A stretch of 59,940 nucleotides of DNA, from positions 15,211 to 75,150 of the forward strand of contig CADEER010000009.1 of assembly GCA_902826395.1 (NCBI GenBank). The letters run 5' to 3'. This document shows, one piece after another, positions 1-8,581 of this stretch. A program made the position numbers and the translations under genes. The notes below the pieces were generated by a model, which saw only the letters and a list, made by a program, of their open reading frames with translations, did no database searches and had not been told where the DNA came from. How positions within the stretch are numbered: position 1 is the first letter of the stretch; every line of letters begins with the position of its first letter. This DNA comes from an uncultured bacterium (GTDB lineage Bacteria > Desulfobacterota > Binatia > HRBIN30 > CADEER01).

Positions 1-33
1 CGCGGCCACGTCGACCGCGCGAAGCTGGTCGGG

Positions 34-56
34 CGGGCGGGTTTGAAACCCGCCCG
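34..56. terminator. GC-rich inverted repeat at window edge, possible terminator
   Basis: An 11-bp perfect inverted repeat (CGGGCGGGTTT / AAACCCGCCCG) is centred on one G at 45, so in practice it is an 8-bp GC stem with a TTTGAAA loop. There is no T-run after it. It may end a gene lying before the window. Positions 57-191 hold nothing I can assign. Confidence 0.3.
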
Positions 57-191
57 ACTCACCCTCACGACATTGCAAGACGTGCGCGGGCGACTCAGGC
101 ATACGTTCGACGTCGATCATGTTTTTGGGTGGATAGTCACAATTTCTATTGACGGGCCGGGGTGGGCGGCGGTAAGCGTCCCCCTACATCT

Positions 192-200
192 AAAGGAGGT
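192..200 (+). promoter_or_regulatory. Consensus Shine-Dalgarno for a leader ORF
   Basis: AAAGGAGGT is a near-perfect anti-16S match. It lies about 47 nt before the ATG of the large downstream gene, too far to serve it directly, but 6 nt before the GTG at 206 that opens a 14-codon reading frame. Confidence 0.55.
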
Positions 201-205
201 AGCCG

Positions 206-250
206 GTGCGGGAGGACCGCGCCGGCGTTGGACAAGGGGGTTCGGCATGA
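206..250 (+). CDS. Possible 14-codon leader peptide coupled to the downstream gene
   Basis: From GTG 206 the frame runs 14 codons and stops at TGA 248-250, which overlaps the ATG at 247 (ATGA). The strong Shine-Dalgarno belongs to this short frame, so ribosomes would be delivered to the start of the peroxidase gene by termination-reinitiation. The peptide (V-R-E-D-R-A-G-V-G-Q-G-G-S-A) has no recognisable regulatory codon run. It could also be chance, with the real start supported only by the weaker AAGGGGG just before 247. Confidence 0.4.
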   Translation: MREDRAGVGQGGSA

Positions 251-3200
251 GGGCAGGCAAACTGGGCTGGTGGATGGTGGTGACGATCGCTGGTTTGGCC
301 GGGGCGGCCGCGGCGCAGACGTCGTTTATCGCGTTCGAGAGTGGGCCGGTTCGGCCGTTGGCGCTGACGCCGGATGGGCTGACGCTGGTGGCGGTGAATA
401 CGCCCGACAATCGCGTCGAGATCTTCGATGTGCTGCCGGCCGGCGTTTTGCATCGCGCCACGGTATCGGTCGGTCTGGAGCCGGTCGCGGTGGCGGCGCG
501 CAACAACTCCGAGGTGTGGGTGGTCAACCACCTCTCCGACAGCGTCAGTATCGTCAACGTTACGGGCAGCGGTCGGGTGACGCGCACACTGCACGTCGGC
601 GACGAGCCGAACGACATCGTCTTCGCCGGCGCGGGTGGCAATCGCGCCTTCATCACGACGGCGCACCGCGGGCAAAACTCGCCCTTCCCGCGCTCCGAGC
701 ACAACACGCCCGGGGTGGGACGCGCCGACGTGTGGGTGTTCAACGCGCTGGCGCCCGGTGGCGGGCCCGGCGGCACGCCGATCACCGTCGTCACTCTGTT
801 CGGCGACAAGCCGCGCGCGCTGGCGGTCAGCCCGGACGGCACGCGCGTCTATGCAGGCATCTTCCACTCCGGCAACCAGACGACGACGCTGGTCGAGCCG
901 CTGGTGTGCAACACCAGCCCGGGCAATCTGGTGAACAATCTGGTGCAGGGCGCGTGCAACGTCGGCGGCTCATCGATGCCCGGCGGCATGCCGCTGCCGC
1001 ATCGCAACCACGAAAACGACGTGCGACCGGAGACCGGCTTGATCGTCAAGCTGAACCGCGACGGCGTCAGTCCCGGCATCTGGCAAGACGAGCTCGGCCG
1101 CAACTGGAACAACGCGGTCAAGTTCAACCTGCCCGACCTCGACGTGTTCGAGATCGACGCCACCGCCAATCCTCCCGTCGAAGTCGACAGCTTCGCCAGC
1201 GTCGGCACGGTTCTCTTCAACATGACGACCAATCCGGTGAGCGGTGCGTTGTACGTGTCGAACACCGACGCGCAGAACCACGTGCGCTTCGAAGGGCCGG
1301 GAACGTTTGCCGCGCCCTGGAAGCCGCTCGGCGAGCCGGCAACGGTGCGCGGCAACCTGGCGCAGGCGCGCATCACCGTCATCGATTCGCTCGGCAACGT
1401 GACGCCGCGACATCTGAACAAGCACATCGACTACTCCGACGTGCCGCAGCCCGCGGGCGTCGAGGACGACAGCCTCGCCACGCCGCTCGAAATGGCGGTT
1501 TCCGATGACGGCGCGACGCTGTACGTCGCGGCTTTCGGCTCGGCGGTAATCGGCGTGTTCGACACGACCGAGCTGGAGAACGACACGTTCACGCCCGACG
1601 AAGCCGACCACATCGCGCTCAGCGGCGGCGGGCCGGCGGGCGTCGTGCTCGACGGCGACCGTCTCTATACGCTGACCCGCTTCAACAATTCGGTGGTCGT
1701 CGTCGATCTGACACAGGGCAGCGTCGGCGCCGAGATCCAGAGTGTCTCGCTGCACAACCCGGAGCCGGAAGCCGTCGTCGAAGGCCGGCCGTTTCTCTAT
1801 GACGCACGGCTCACCGGCAGCAACGGCGAGAGCTCGTGCTCGAGCTGCCACATCTTCGGCGATCTCGACAGCCTCGCGTGGGATCTCGGCAACCCCGACG
1901 ACGACACGGTCGCCAACGGCAATCCGTTCACCATCGGATCCGGCGCGCCCTTCCACTCGATGAAGGGTCCGATGACGACGCAGAGCTTGCGCGGCCTGCT
2001 CAATATGGGTCCGCAGCACTGGCGCGGCGACCGCCAGGGCGACGAGGTGGATGCGTTCAACGCCTTCAACGTCGCCTTCCCCGGCTTGATCGGTCGCGAC
2101 GAGGGTGAGTTTACCGCAGAGGACATGCAGAAGTTCACCGACTTCGCGCTGCTGCTCACCTATCCGCCGAATCCGATCCGCAATCTCGACAACTCGCTGC
2201 GCCCCGACGAGCAGCTCGGCTTCAATCGCTACTTCGGCGCCGTGACCGACGGCGGCGTCAACTGCAACGGCTGTCACACGTTGGCGCCGGCGAGCGGATT
2301 CTTCGGCGGCAACGGCAACTCGTCCGAAGAGGGCGAGACGCAGGAGTTCAAGATCCCGCACCTGCGCAACCAGTACCAGAAGATCGGAATGTTCGGCATG
2401 CCGATCATCCCCGGTCTCGACACCACCGGCGTCTTTGCCGGCGATCAAATCCGCGGCTTCGGATTCCTCCACGACGGCGGTATCGAAACGGTGCGGACGT
2501 TCTTGAATCCCAGCACCTTCAGCATCACGTCGCTCGAACGCGACCAGCTCGAGGCGTTCATGATGGCGTTCGACTCCGACCTGCCGCCCGCCGTCGGCCA
2601 GCAGGTCACGCGCACCAGCACCAATGGCGCCGCCGTCGATCCGGTGATCAACGGCGGCATCAGCCTGGCCAGCGCCGCGTATCCGTCGCAGCGCCTCGGC
2701 CCGGGGTCGCGGATGTGCCAGATCATCGCCAAGGGCACCGTCGCCGGCGAGGCGCGCGGCTATCTGCTCGACATCGGCACCGGCCTCTTCCAGAGCGACC
2801 GCGCCGCCGCACCCCAACTGTCGATCACGACCCTGCGGACGTTCACCAACACGCCGGGCCAGGAGATCACTTTCACCTGCGTTCCCTTCGGCTCTGGTAC
2901 TCGCATGGGCCTCGACCGCGACGAGGACGGCTACTTCGATCGCGACGAGATCGACGCCGGCAGCGATCCCGCCGATCCGTCGTCGATCCCGGTGGACGGC
3001 GATGCCGTCACCACCCGCAAGCTGATCATCAAGAACCGCCTCCCCGACGACGAGTCGAAGAACAAGATCATTCTGCTCTCCAAGGATGCTGGCATCACGA
3101 CGCCGCCGCCCGGCGACAACGGCGACCCGCGCTGCGGCAGCGATCCGAGCGGCACGGTCAAGGCGACGCTGACCCTCTCCAGTGCCGCCAGCGGCGAGAG

Positions 3201-3543
3201 TCACTCGTCCGACCTGCCCTGCCAGAACTGGGAGCTGATCGGCAGCGAGACCAATCCCAAGGGCTACAAATACAAGGACCGCGAGCTCGACGACGGCACC
3301 GCCAAGGTCGTCGTCTGGAAGGACGGCAATCAGCTCAAGGCGATTCTGCAGGGCAAGGGAACGAGCGTCCTCGACTACGACCTGCAAGTGGGCGTGAGCC
3401 AGGACACGGTCGCCGCGGTCTTCGAGTACGGCGGCGCTCAGATCTGCATGACCTGCCCGCCGTTGGACGACAACGACGGCAGCGACGGCAAGAAGTTCTA
3501 CGGCCGCGAGTGCGCCGCACCCCCAACGTGCCCACTGCCCTGA
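247..3543 (+). CDS. Secreted YVTN beta-propeller / di-haem cytochrome c peroxidase-like (MauG/CcpA family) protein
   Basis: About 1098 aa. ATG 247 is chosen because a signal peptide follows it directly (hydrophobic WWMVVTIAGLAG, then AAAA before QTS). Residues about 30-520 carry repeated propeller blades (PLALTPDG, SVSIVNV, MAVSDDGATLYVAAFG). Two haem-binding CXXCH motifs follow, CSSCH near 530 and CNGCH near 673, the arrangement of di-haem MauG/CcpA peroxidases. Around 889-912 the acidic run DRDEDGYFDRDEIDAGSDP looks like a calcium-binding EF-hand/TSP3-type loop. The last 170 residues are cysteine-rich and unrecognised. Periplasmic or surface electron transfer or peroxide reduction is likely; the substrate is unknown. 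The gene stands alone apart from a short leader ORF. Confidence 0.8.
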   Translation: MRAGKLGWWMVVTIAGLAGAAAAQTSFIAFESGPVRPLALTPDGLTLVAVNTPDNRVEIFDVLPAGVLHRATVSVGLEPVAVAARNNSEVWVVNHLSDSVSIVNVTGSGRVTRTLHVGDEPNDIVFAGAGGNRAFITTAHRGQNSPFPRSEHNTPGVGRADVWVFNALAPGGGPGGTPITVVTLFGDKPRALAVSPDGTRVYAGIFHSGNQTTTLVEPLVCNTSPGNLVNNLVQGACNVGGSSMPGGMPLPHRNHENDVRPETGLIVKLNRDGVSPGIWQDELGRNWNNAVKFNLPDLDVFEIDATANPPVEVDSFASVGTVLFNMTTNPVSGALYVSNTDAQNHVRFEGPGTFAAPWKPLGEPATVRGNLAQARITVIDSLGNVTPRHLNKHIDYSDVPQPAGVEDDSLATPLEMAVSDDGATLYVAAFGSAVIGVFDTTELENDTFTPDEADHIALSGGGPAGVVLDGDRLYTLTRFNNSVVVVDLTQGSVGAEIQSVSLHNPEPEAVVEGRPFLYDARLTGSNGESSCSSCHIFGDLDSLAWDLGNPDDDTVANGNPFTIGSGAPFHSMKGPMTTQSLRGLLNMGPQHWRGDRQGDEVDAFNAFNVAFPGLIGRDEGEFTAEDMQKFTDFALLLTYPPNPIRNLDNSLRPDEQLGFNRYFGAVTDGGVNCNGCHTLAPASGFFGGNGNSSEEGETQEFKIPHLRNQYQKIGMFGMPIIPGLDTTGVFAGDQIRGFGFLHDGGIETVRTFLNPSTFSITSLERDQLEAFMMAFDSDLPPAVGQQVTRTSTNGAAVDPVINGGISLASAAYPSQRLGPGSRMCQIIAKGTVAGEARGYLLDIGTGLFQSDRAAAPQLSITTLRTFTNTPGQEITFTCVPFGSGTRMGLDRDEDGYFDRDEIDAGSDPADPSSIPVDGDAVTTRKLIIKNRLPDDESKNKIILLSKDAGITTPPPGDNGDPRCGSDPSGTVKATLTLSSAASGESHSSDLPCQNWELIGSETNPKGYKYKDRELDDGTAKVVVWKDGNQLKAILQGKGTSVLDYDLQVGVSQDTVAAVFEYGGAQICMTCPPLDDNDGSDGKKFYGRECAAPPTCPLP

Positions 3544-3580
3544 ACCAGCCCTTCCCGGCCGCGACCGGGGGATTCGGCAC

Positions 3581-3608
3581 GGGGCCCGGCCATCACCGGT
3601 CGGGCCCC
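3581..3608 (+). terminator. Hairpin after the peroxidase gene
   Basis: GGGGCCCGGCC (3581-3591) pairs with GGTCGGGCCCC (3598-3608), an 11-bp stem with one G-U pair and a 6-nt loop, 37 nt after the stop codon. No T-run follows, so it is either an atypical terminator or an RNA-stabilising hairpin. Confidence 0.45.
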
Positions 3609-3664
3609 GCAGTCCGCCCCCTCCTTTCGGTTCTGCCCGCGGTCGAGCATTGTATGCGGCGGCG

Positions 3665-4585
3665 ATGAGCGACCCGGCGGTCAAAGCTGTGAAGCAGCAC
3701 TTCATAAACAGCCTGAAGCGAGTGCTGCGGCCGATCGTGCGCCAGGCGATCGCCCACGGCGTCTCCTACCCGGCCTTTACACGCATCTTGAAGAGCTTGT
3801 ACGTCGATGTCGCCGACGACAGCTTCCAGCTTTCGTTCAAGCGGCAGACCGACAGCCGCGTCGCCCTGCTGACCGGCATCACCCGCAAGGAGATCGCCGG
3901 GCTGCGCAAGCGCCGCGCCGACGCGGCCGACGCGGTCGACATCGAGGACTCGGTGGCCACCTTCGCCATCGGCCGCTGGATGGCGGGCCCGCCCTTCGCC
4001 ACACCGGACGGCGTTCCGCGCCGCCTGCGCTACGAGTCGGACGATCCGCGACAGGCGACGTTTTCGGAGCTGGTCCGCTCGTTGAGCGTCGACATCCCGG
4101 TGCGCGCCGTTCTGGATGAGCTGATTCGCCTCGGCAGCGTCGTGCTCGACGCCGGCGGCGAGGTCGAGTTGGTCCGCGAAGCGCACATCCCGGCTAGCGG
4201 TATCGAGGGCAAGTTGGCGATCCTCGGCGCCGACCCGGCCGAGCTGTACTCGACCATCGCTCACAACATCGAAGAGCCGGATGCGGCCTGGCTGCAGCGC
4301 AAGGTGTCCTACGACAACATCGGCTCCGAGGCGCTCGATGCCCTGCGCGACGAAGCGCGCCGCTCCGGCGAAGAGTTCGTGCGCCGCGCCAACGCGCTCT
4401 TGTCGTCGTACGACCGAGACCGGCGTGCCGACGCGCCGGGCGGTCGCCGATCGCGCGCGGCAATCGGCGTCTACTACTTCGAAGAAGTTTCTCCAGTGGA
4501 AACAACGGGCGCTCGCAAGAAGACCGACGGCCCACCCGGACGCATCAAGAAGCGGCCCGGGGGCAAGAAGAAGAGCAGATCATGA
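3665..4585 (+). CDS. DUF6502 family protein
   Basis: About 306 aa from ATG 3665 (a TTG 15 nt upstream is the alternative). The N-terminal half (KQHFINSLKRVLRPIVRQAI, then YPAFTRILKSLYVDVA, then SRVALLTGITRKEIAGLRKRR) looks like the helical start of DUF6502 proteins and resembles a winged-helix/HTH core. That makes a nucleic-acid-binding regulator plausible, but the function is not established. The C-terminus is a lysine/arginine-rich tail (KKRPGGKKKSRS). It is soluble, with no signal peptide. The stop overlaps the start of the next gene (ATGA at 4582), so the two are translationally coupled. Confidence 0.65.
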   Translation: MSDPAVKAVKQHFINSLKRVLRPIVRQAIAHGVSYPAFTRILKSLYVDVADDSFQLSFKRQTDSRVALLTGITRKEIAGLRKRRADAADAVDIEDSVATFAIGRWMAGPPFATPDGVPRRLRYESDDPRQATFSELVRSLSVDIPVRAVLDELIRLGSVVLDAGGEVELVREAHIPASGIEGKLAILGADPAELYSTIAHNIEEPDAAWLQRKVSYDNIGSEALDALRDEARRSGEEFVRRANALLSSYDRDRRADAPGGRRSRAAIGVYYFEEVSPVETTGARKKTDGPPGRIKKRPGGKKKSRS

Positions 4586-5742
4586 CACGACGATACGCAC
4601 TCTCCCTGCGATGGCTCGCGGCACTCCTCTTTGCCGCATGCGCGAGTGACGGCGGCGTCACCGGCACCGGCATCTCGTCGATCGTCGCCGGCCATGTGAT
4701 GTTGGCAGACGGCAGCTCGGCTGCCGGCGTCGAAGTTTCGGTCGGCGGCGTGCATGCCTCGGTCGACGAAGCCGGCAACTTCGACGTCACCGGCGAGTTC
4801 TCCGGGCCGACGGAGCTGCGATTCTCGCAGCCCGGCCAGCCCGATGAGGTCGGCGCGCTCCAGGTGGAGATCCCGGCGGGTTCGACGACCGTGCTGGAAG
4901 GGGTGACGCTCGACTTTCGCTCGCCCGAGCGTCGGGTGACCCTCACCGTGGCGCGGCACGGTTCGGTGGTAGGGCGCATCCAGACGGTGTCCTGCATCTC
5001 CAACACCGGTATCGCCATCGAGCTCGCCAACCGATCCTTCTTCTCCTTTCTGCTCTCCGAAGACGTGGTGATTCGCGACCAGGCGGGCGCGCTGCTCGAT
5101 TGCGCCGATCTCGCACGCGGCGATCGCATCGAAGCGACAGGCGTGCAGCTCTCGGACGGCACCAGCATCGCTTTCTCCATTGAACTGACGGAGCGCCCGG
5201 CTGAGCCACTCGACGAGTTCTCCGTCGAGTTCGGCGGCTCGGTGAACAACGTCGACTGCGAAGAGCGCCGCATCAAGACCATCGTGCTCACCGACGCCGA
5301 CCCGTTCTTCGCCAGCGTGCGGACCCGGCAGGACACGCAATTCTTCTGTGTCGACGACGACGGACCGCGCCCGTGCGCGTGCGACGACATCGAGCCGCTC
5401 GACATCGTGCAACTGCAGGGCATCGTCAGCGTGTCCGAGCCCGGCGCGGTGATCGCCCAGTCGATCTATGTGTTCCCTGGTCCGGCCGTCGTCGATGCCG
5501 AGGTCGTCGTCCGCAAGGTGCGCTGCAACGCGCGCCGGCTCGATACCGAGGCGTTCTTCGCGACCACCAGCCAGGCGGTGATCGCCCGCTTCGACTTGGA
5601 AACCGACTTTCTGTGCGAGGGAGCCGCTTGCGAGTGCAGAAGTCTGCTCGCCGACGACGTGGTGCGCCTGGTGGGCATTCCCAGCATCGCCAACGGCCGG
5701 GTGTTCGTCGACGCGTTCATCATCGAGCGCGACCGGCGCTGA
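4582..5742 (+). CDS. Predicted lipoprotein/exported protein with DUF5666-like repeats
   Basis: 386 aa. The N-terminus is a short signal sequence ending LLFAAC-AS, close to a lipobox although the -3 residue is not ideal. Residues about 30-120 resemble a carboxypeptidase-regulatory-like beta-sandwich (GHVMLADGSSAAGVEVSVGG). The remainder contains repeats of a DUF5666-type pattern, for example LARGDRIEATGVQLSDGTSI near 175 and DIEPLDIVQLQGIV near 270, each with paired cysteines. Likely an envelope protein of unknown role. It is coupled to the DUF6502 gene by a 4-nt overlap, which suggests they work together. Confidence 0.6.
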   Translation: MTRRYALSLRWLAALLFAACASDGGVTGTGISSIVAGHVMLADGSSAAGVEVSVGGVHASVDEAGNFDVTGEFSGPTELRFSQPGQPDEVGALQVEIPAGSTTVLEGVTLDFRSPERRVTLTVARHGSVVGRIQTVSCISNTGIAIELANRSFFSFLLSEDVVIRDQAGALLDCADLARGDRIEATGVQLSDGTSIAFSIELTERPAEPLDEFSVEFGGSVNNVDCEERRIKTIVLTDADPFFASVRTRQDTQFFCVDDDGPRPCACDDIEPLDIVQLQGIVSVSEPGAVIAQSIYVFPGPAVVDAEVVVRKVRCNARRLDTEAFFATTSQAVIARFDLETDFLCEGAACECRSLLADDVVRLVGIPSIANGRVFVDAFIIERDRR

Positions 5743-5859
5743 GCGGCGGGCGAAGCACTACTCCCCGCCCGAAGGAAACGATTCGAGGTCTACTCTTTCG
5801 CTCCCCGTTCGGGGTAGGGTGCATGCAAACCAGCAGTCGCGGATGGGAGGATATTGCGA

Positions 5860-6912
5860 ATGACGTCGGCGCTACGGTCGATCATCGATTCCGGCACCAA
5901 GCTATGGCTCGATTCAATCGATCCGGACCTGGTCGCCAGCAACCGCGCCCTCGGCGCCACCGGCGCCACCTCGAATCCGATCATCGTCGCCGATCTCATC
6001 AAAACCGGCCGTTTCGACGACGACCTCGTCGGCCTGGTGCGCGAAGGTCTCGACGACGAGGCCATCGCGTGGGCAATGACCGACCGTCTGGTGCGCGCCG
6101 CTCAGGACGTATTCCTGCCGGTGTGGCAGGCGACGAACGGCAACGACGGCTACGTCAGCTTCGAGCTCGACCCACTGCTCGAAGACCCGGAGCTCGGGCC
6201 ACCACACGGCGAGCGTGTCGCGCGCTACGTCGAGCTCGGCAAAAAGTGGAGCGCCGCGCACGACAATCGAATGATCAAGGTCCCGGCGACGCCGGCGGGC
6301 CTCGATGCGCTCGAGGATCTCTGTGCGGCCGGCGTCACCTTGAACGTGACGCTGATCTTCACCGATCGCCAGTATCGGCTCGCGCGCGAAGCCGTATGGC
6401 GGGGAGCGCGCCGACGCCCTTCATTGGAATCCTTCAAGAGCGTCTACAGCATCTTCATCTCGCGCGTCGACGTCTACACCGAGAAGCACGTGCCGCAACT
6501 CAGCGCTGCGGCCCAGGGGGAGGTCGGGCTGGTCGGCGTGAAGCGCATCTGGGCCGACAACCAGCGATTCTGGGCCGACAAGTCGCTGGCGCTCGAGCAG
6601 GAGATCATCTTCGCCAGCACCGGCACCAAGAAGAAGGAAGACCCCGCCGACAAGTACGTCGGCGCGCTGGTCGGCAGCGACATCCAGACCAACCCGCCGC
6701 AGACCAACGCCGACGTCGAAGCCATGGGCAAGACCTACAAGCGCACCGTCGACCAGATGCCCCCGAAGCCGGTGCTCGACGAGATCGACGCCGCCGTCGA
6801 CCAGACGCGGCTGGAGGAAGTCCTGATGCGCGAAGGCGTGGCAAAATTCGCCGACCCGCACAAAGCCCTCATCGCCCTGATCGGCGAGAAGCGCACGACG
6901 TTGGCGGCGTAG
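5860..6912 (+). CDS. tal: Transaldolase
   Basis: 350 aa. ATG 5860 lies 9 nt after GGGAGG. Transaldolase moves the dihydroxyacetone unit of sedoheptulose 7-phosphate to glyceraldehyde 3-phosphate in the non-oxidative pentose phosphate pathway. Visible family motifs are [13 protein letters not shown] near 32, the Schiff-base lysine at about 140 in [30 protein letters not shown], and a C-terminal [20 protein letters not shown] segment. The length suits the family. The gene is monocistronic: the 5' region 5743-5859 holds only small GC hairpins (e.g. CCCC-GTTC-GGGG at 5803-5814) and the 3' end converges on a MaoC-like gene. Confidence 0.9.
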   Translation: MTSALRSIIDSGTKLWLDSIDPDLVASNRALGATGATSNPIIVADLIKTGRFDDDLVGLVREGLDDEAIAWAMTDRLVRAAQDVFLPVWQATNGNDGYVSFELDPLLEDPELGPPHGERVARYVELGKKWSAAHDNRMIKVPATPAGLDALEDLCAAGVTLNVTLIFTDRQYRLAREAVWRGARRRPSLESFKSVYSIFISRVDVYTEKHVPQLSAAAQGEVGLVGVKRIWADNQRFWADKSLALEQEIIFASTGTKKKEDPADKYVGALVGSDIQTNPPQTNADVEAMGKTYKRTVDQMPPKPVLDEIDAAVDQTRLEEVLMREGVAKFADPHKALIALIGEKRTTLAA

Positions 6913-6924
6913 CCAACGTCGTGC
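6893..6924. terminator. Bidirectional hairpin between convergent genes
   Basis: GCACGACGTTGGC (6893-6905) is the exact reverse complement of GCCAACGTCGTGC (6912-6924), a perfect 13-bp stem with the 6-nt loop GGCGTA. It overlaps the transaldolase stop codon and faces the 3' end of the leftward MaoC-like gene. There is no T-run on either side. Confidence 0.55.
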
Positions 6925-6928
6925 CCGA

Positions 6929-7369
6929 TCAGGTGTCGTTGGGCAGAAAGAGCGTCGCGGTACCGGTCACCAGGCGATCACCCGTCTCGGTTTCGAGCAG
7001 GATGTCGCAGTGCAGCAGGGTGCCGCCGTCGCCGTTCTCGACGTCGGTGACGACGCCGCTGGCGACTAGCGGGATGCGCGGCTGCACGAACGCACGAAAA
7101 GTAGCGGAGAGGCGCCGCACCTCGGCGCCCGCGATTCCGTCCAACAGGCGCGAGAAGATCGCCAGGCTCATGTTGCCGGGCGCGATCTGGCCGGGCAGGC
7201 CGTCGGCGCGGGCGCCTTCGTCGCTGATGAAGCGAGGCGCCGCCTGGTTCGCGGCGTGCACGAAGTCCGCGATCTCCCCCTGCGCCAGCGTCAGCCGCAG
7301 TGACGGCAGCTCGTCGCCGAGCTCGAACGACCGCTTCGCGACTCCCGATCCCGGACTCTCGATACTCAT
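6929..7369 (-). CDS. MaoC-like hotdog-fold protein (second subunit-type)
   Basis: 146 aa. The hotdog fold is supported by the helix region (LAQGEIADFVHAANQAAPRF), the G-L-P-G-Q-I-A-P-G-N-M turn and the strand-rich end (GTLLHCDILLETETGDRLVTG). Proteins of this kind hydrate enoyl-CoA thioesters. However, the canonical D-x-N-P-x-H catalytic segment reads A-N-Q-A-A-P-R-F here, so the catalytic Asp and His seem absent by eye. The start overlaps the stop of the preceding hotdog gene (ATGA), the arrangement of heterodimeric HadA/HadB or ChsH1/ChsH2-type dehydratases. Substrate unknown. Confidence 0.65.
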   Translation of the reverse strand: MSIESPGSGVAKRSFELGDELPSLRLTLAQGEIADFVHAANQAAPRFISDEGARADGLPGQIAPGNMSLAIFSRLLDGIAGAEVRRLSATFRAFVQPRIPLVASGVVTDVENGDGGTLLHCDILLETETGDRLVTGTATLFLPNDT

Positions 7370-7800
7370 CGGAACATCATCTTCTGATCGACGATCGCCA
7401 CCATCTCGTCGCGCTGGTTGACGACGACCATGCGCAGAACCAGGAACCGCAGTTTCCCGGTACGGCCGGTCTTGTCGTAGACGTCGTGCAGCGTGCCGAC
7501 CGCGGTGAGCACGTCGCCGACCCGCACGGCGGCACCCAGCTCGACGTCTTTGCCGGCATCCATGCCGCGGTACATCAGGTCGCGCGGGATGCCTTCGGGG
7601 ACGTACTTCTCGCGGCGCAGCGTGATCGGGAAGGTGCGGGTGGCGATCAGATCGGGGCCTTCCTCCACGTAGCGCGGATCGGTCTCGCCGCAGGCGCGCG
7701 CGTAGCGGATGATCTGCGCCGCCGTGATCGGCTGCGACACCGAGCGCTCGAACTCGCGACCGAGCAGCGAACGGTCGATCTCCGGCAGAGAGTCAGGCAC
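7366..7800 (-). CDS. MaoC-like hotdog-fold protein, FAS1/HadA-type N-terminal dehydratase subunit
   Basis: About 144 aa from GTG 7800, which overlaps the PHP gene stop by 8 nt; a longer frame reaching 7872 lies inside that gene and is unlikely. It resembles the FAS1-like dehydratase domain: LGREFERSVSQPITAAQIIRYA at the start, ARACGETDPRYVEE, TFPITLRREKYVPEG, and AAVRVGDVLTAVG near 90. In known HadA/HadB pairs this subunit is structural and the partner is catalytic. It is coupled downstream to the second hotdog gene. Confidence 0.65.
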   Translation of the reverse strand: MPDSLPEIDRSLLGREFERSVSQPITAAQIIRYARACGETDPRYVEEGPDLIATRTFPITLRREKYVPEGIPRDLMYRGMDAGKDVELGAAVRVGDVLTAVGTLHDVYDKTGRTGKLRFLVLRMVVVNQRDEMVAIVDQKMMFR

Positions 7801-8449
7801 GCGCCGCTCGCACCTGCTCGCGAAAATCCACGGCTCGATAGCTGCCGTCGCGCAGCTCGCGCACCAGGTCATCGACGTCGTGGATCTCGGCGTCGAATTC
7901 GGTGGCGCAGATGCCGATCAGCGACACCAGGTGCGCGTCGCTACCGCCGAAACCCTTGTAGCCGTGGCGCTGCATCAGGTCCTCGACGCGCTCGTTCTCA
8001 CCGCGCCGGCTGCCTCCGTTGAGCGCCTCGACGGCGCGCACACCTTCCAGCGCCCCCTTGACTTCGTAGTGTTCGCAAAGGCCGATGGTCGGCCGCCCCG
8101 GATGGCAGGGTGCGGCGATGCCGCCCATCGCCTCGACCTCGCTCACCACCTGCTGCGCATCGAGATGAACGTCCGCGAAATCGAAGCGCCGGGCCATCGC
8201 GTCGGTGACGCCGTACAAGAGGATGTGCCCGTAATCGGTCTCGACCTCCGCTCCGCGCAGAATCACGATCTCGTAGCGGTCCTCCAACGACCGATAGTCG
8301 ACGTCCGGATTCCACTGCCGGTGCTCGGTGAGGACGATGCCGTCCACTGGCACGACGTCGCGCTTCTTCTGCAGCCACTTCAAGTATCCTTCGAGCGATG
8401 CGCGACTATCGTCGGAGGCGTCGGTATGAGCGTGCAGGTCGAGGATCAT
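7793..8449 (-). CDS. PHP-domain metal-dependent phosphoesterase family protein
   Basis: 218 aa. The opening MILDLHAHTDASDDS carries the PHP H-x-H metal ligands (His6, His8). Other PHP motifs are VLTEHRQW near 40, the metal-ligand glutamate in AEVETDYGHILLYG, HPGRP near 115 and GGSDAH near 168. PHP proteins hydrolyse phosphoesters with a multi-metal site; which substrate this one uses cannot be told. It is the first of three overlapping leftward genes, before the two MaoC-like genes. Confidence 0.8.
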   Translation of the reverse strand: MILDLHAHTDASDDSRASLEGYLKWLQKKRDVVPVDGIVLTEHRQWNPDVDYRSLEDRYEIVILRGAEVETDYGHILLYGVTDAMARRFDFADVHLDAQQVVSEVEAMGGIAAPCHPGRPTIGLCEHYEVKGALEGVRAVEALNGGSRRGENERVEDLMQRHGYKGFGGSDAHLVSLIGICATEFDAEIHDVDDLVRELRDGSYRAVDFREQVRAARA

Positions 8450-8581
8450 GGTGCGAACGAAGGCGGGCGTTCAAGGTCTCTGGCCACCTGGGTGAAGTCA
8501 ACCCCATCAGCGCCCCATCCCCCGCCACTCACCGCCTCGAATCAGCTCTTTGCGTCTGCTCGCGCCGGCCGGGGGGTCAGT

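Noticed and set aside
34..56. Terminal inverted repeat of an insertion sequence
   Set aside because: There is no transposase or second copy; the element is a simple GC palindrome, more like a terminator.
970..3705. A 911-codon open frame on the minus strand under the peroxidase gene
   Set aside because: It is low-complexity Ala/Arg/Val/Asp sequence typical of an antisense shadow in high-GC coding DNA, and the plus-strand protein has a signal peptide and haem motifs.
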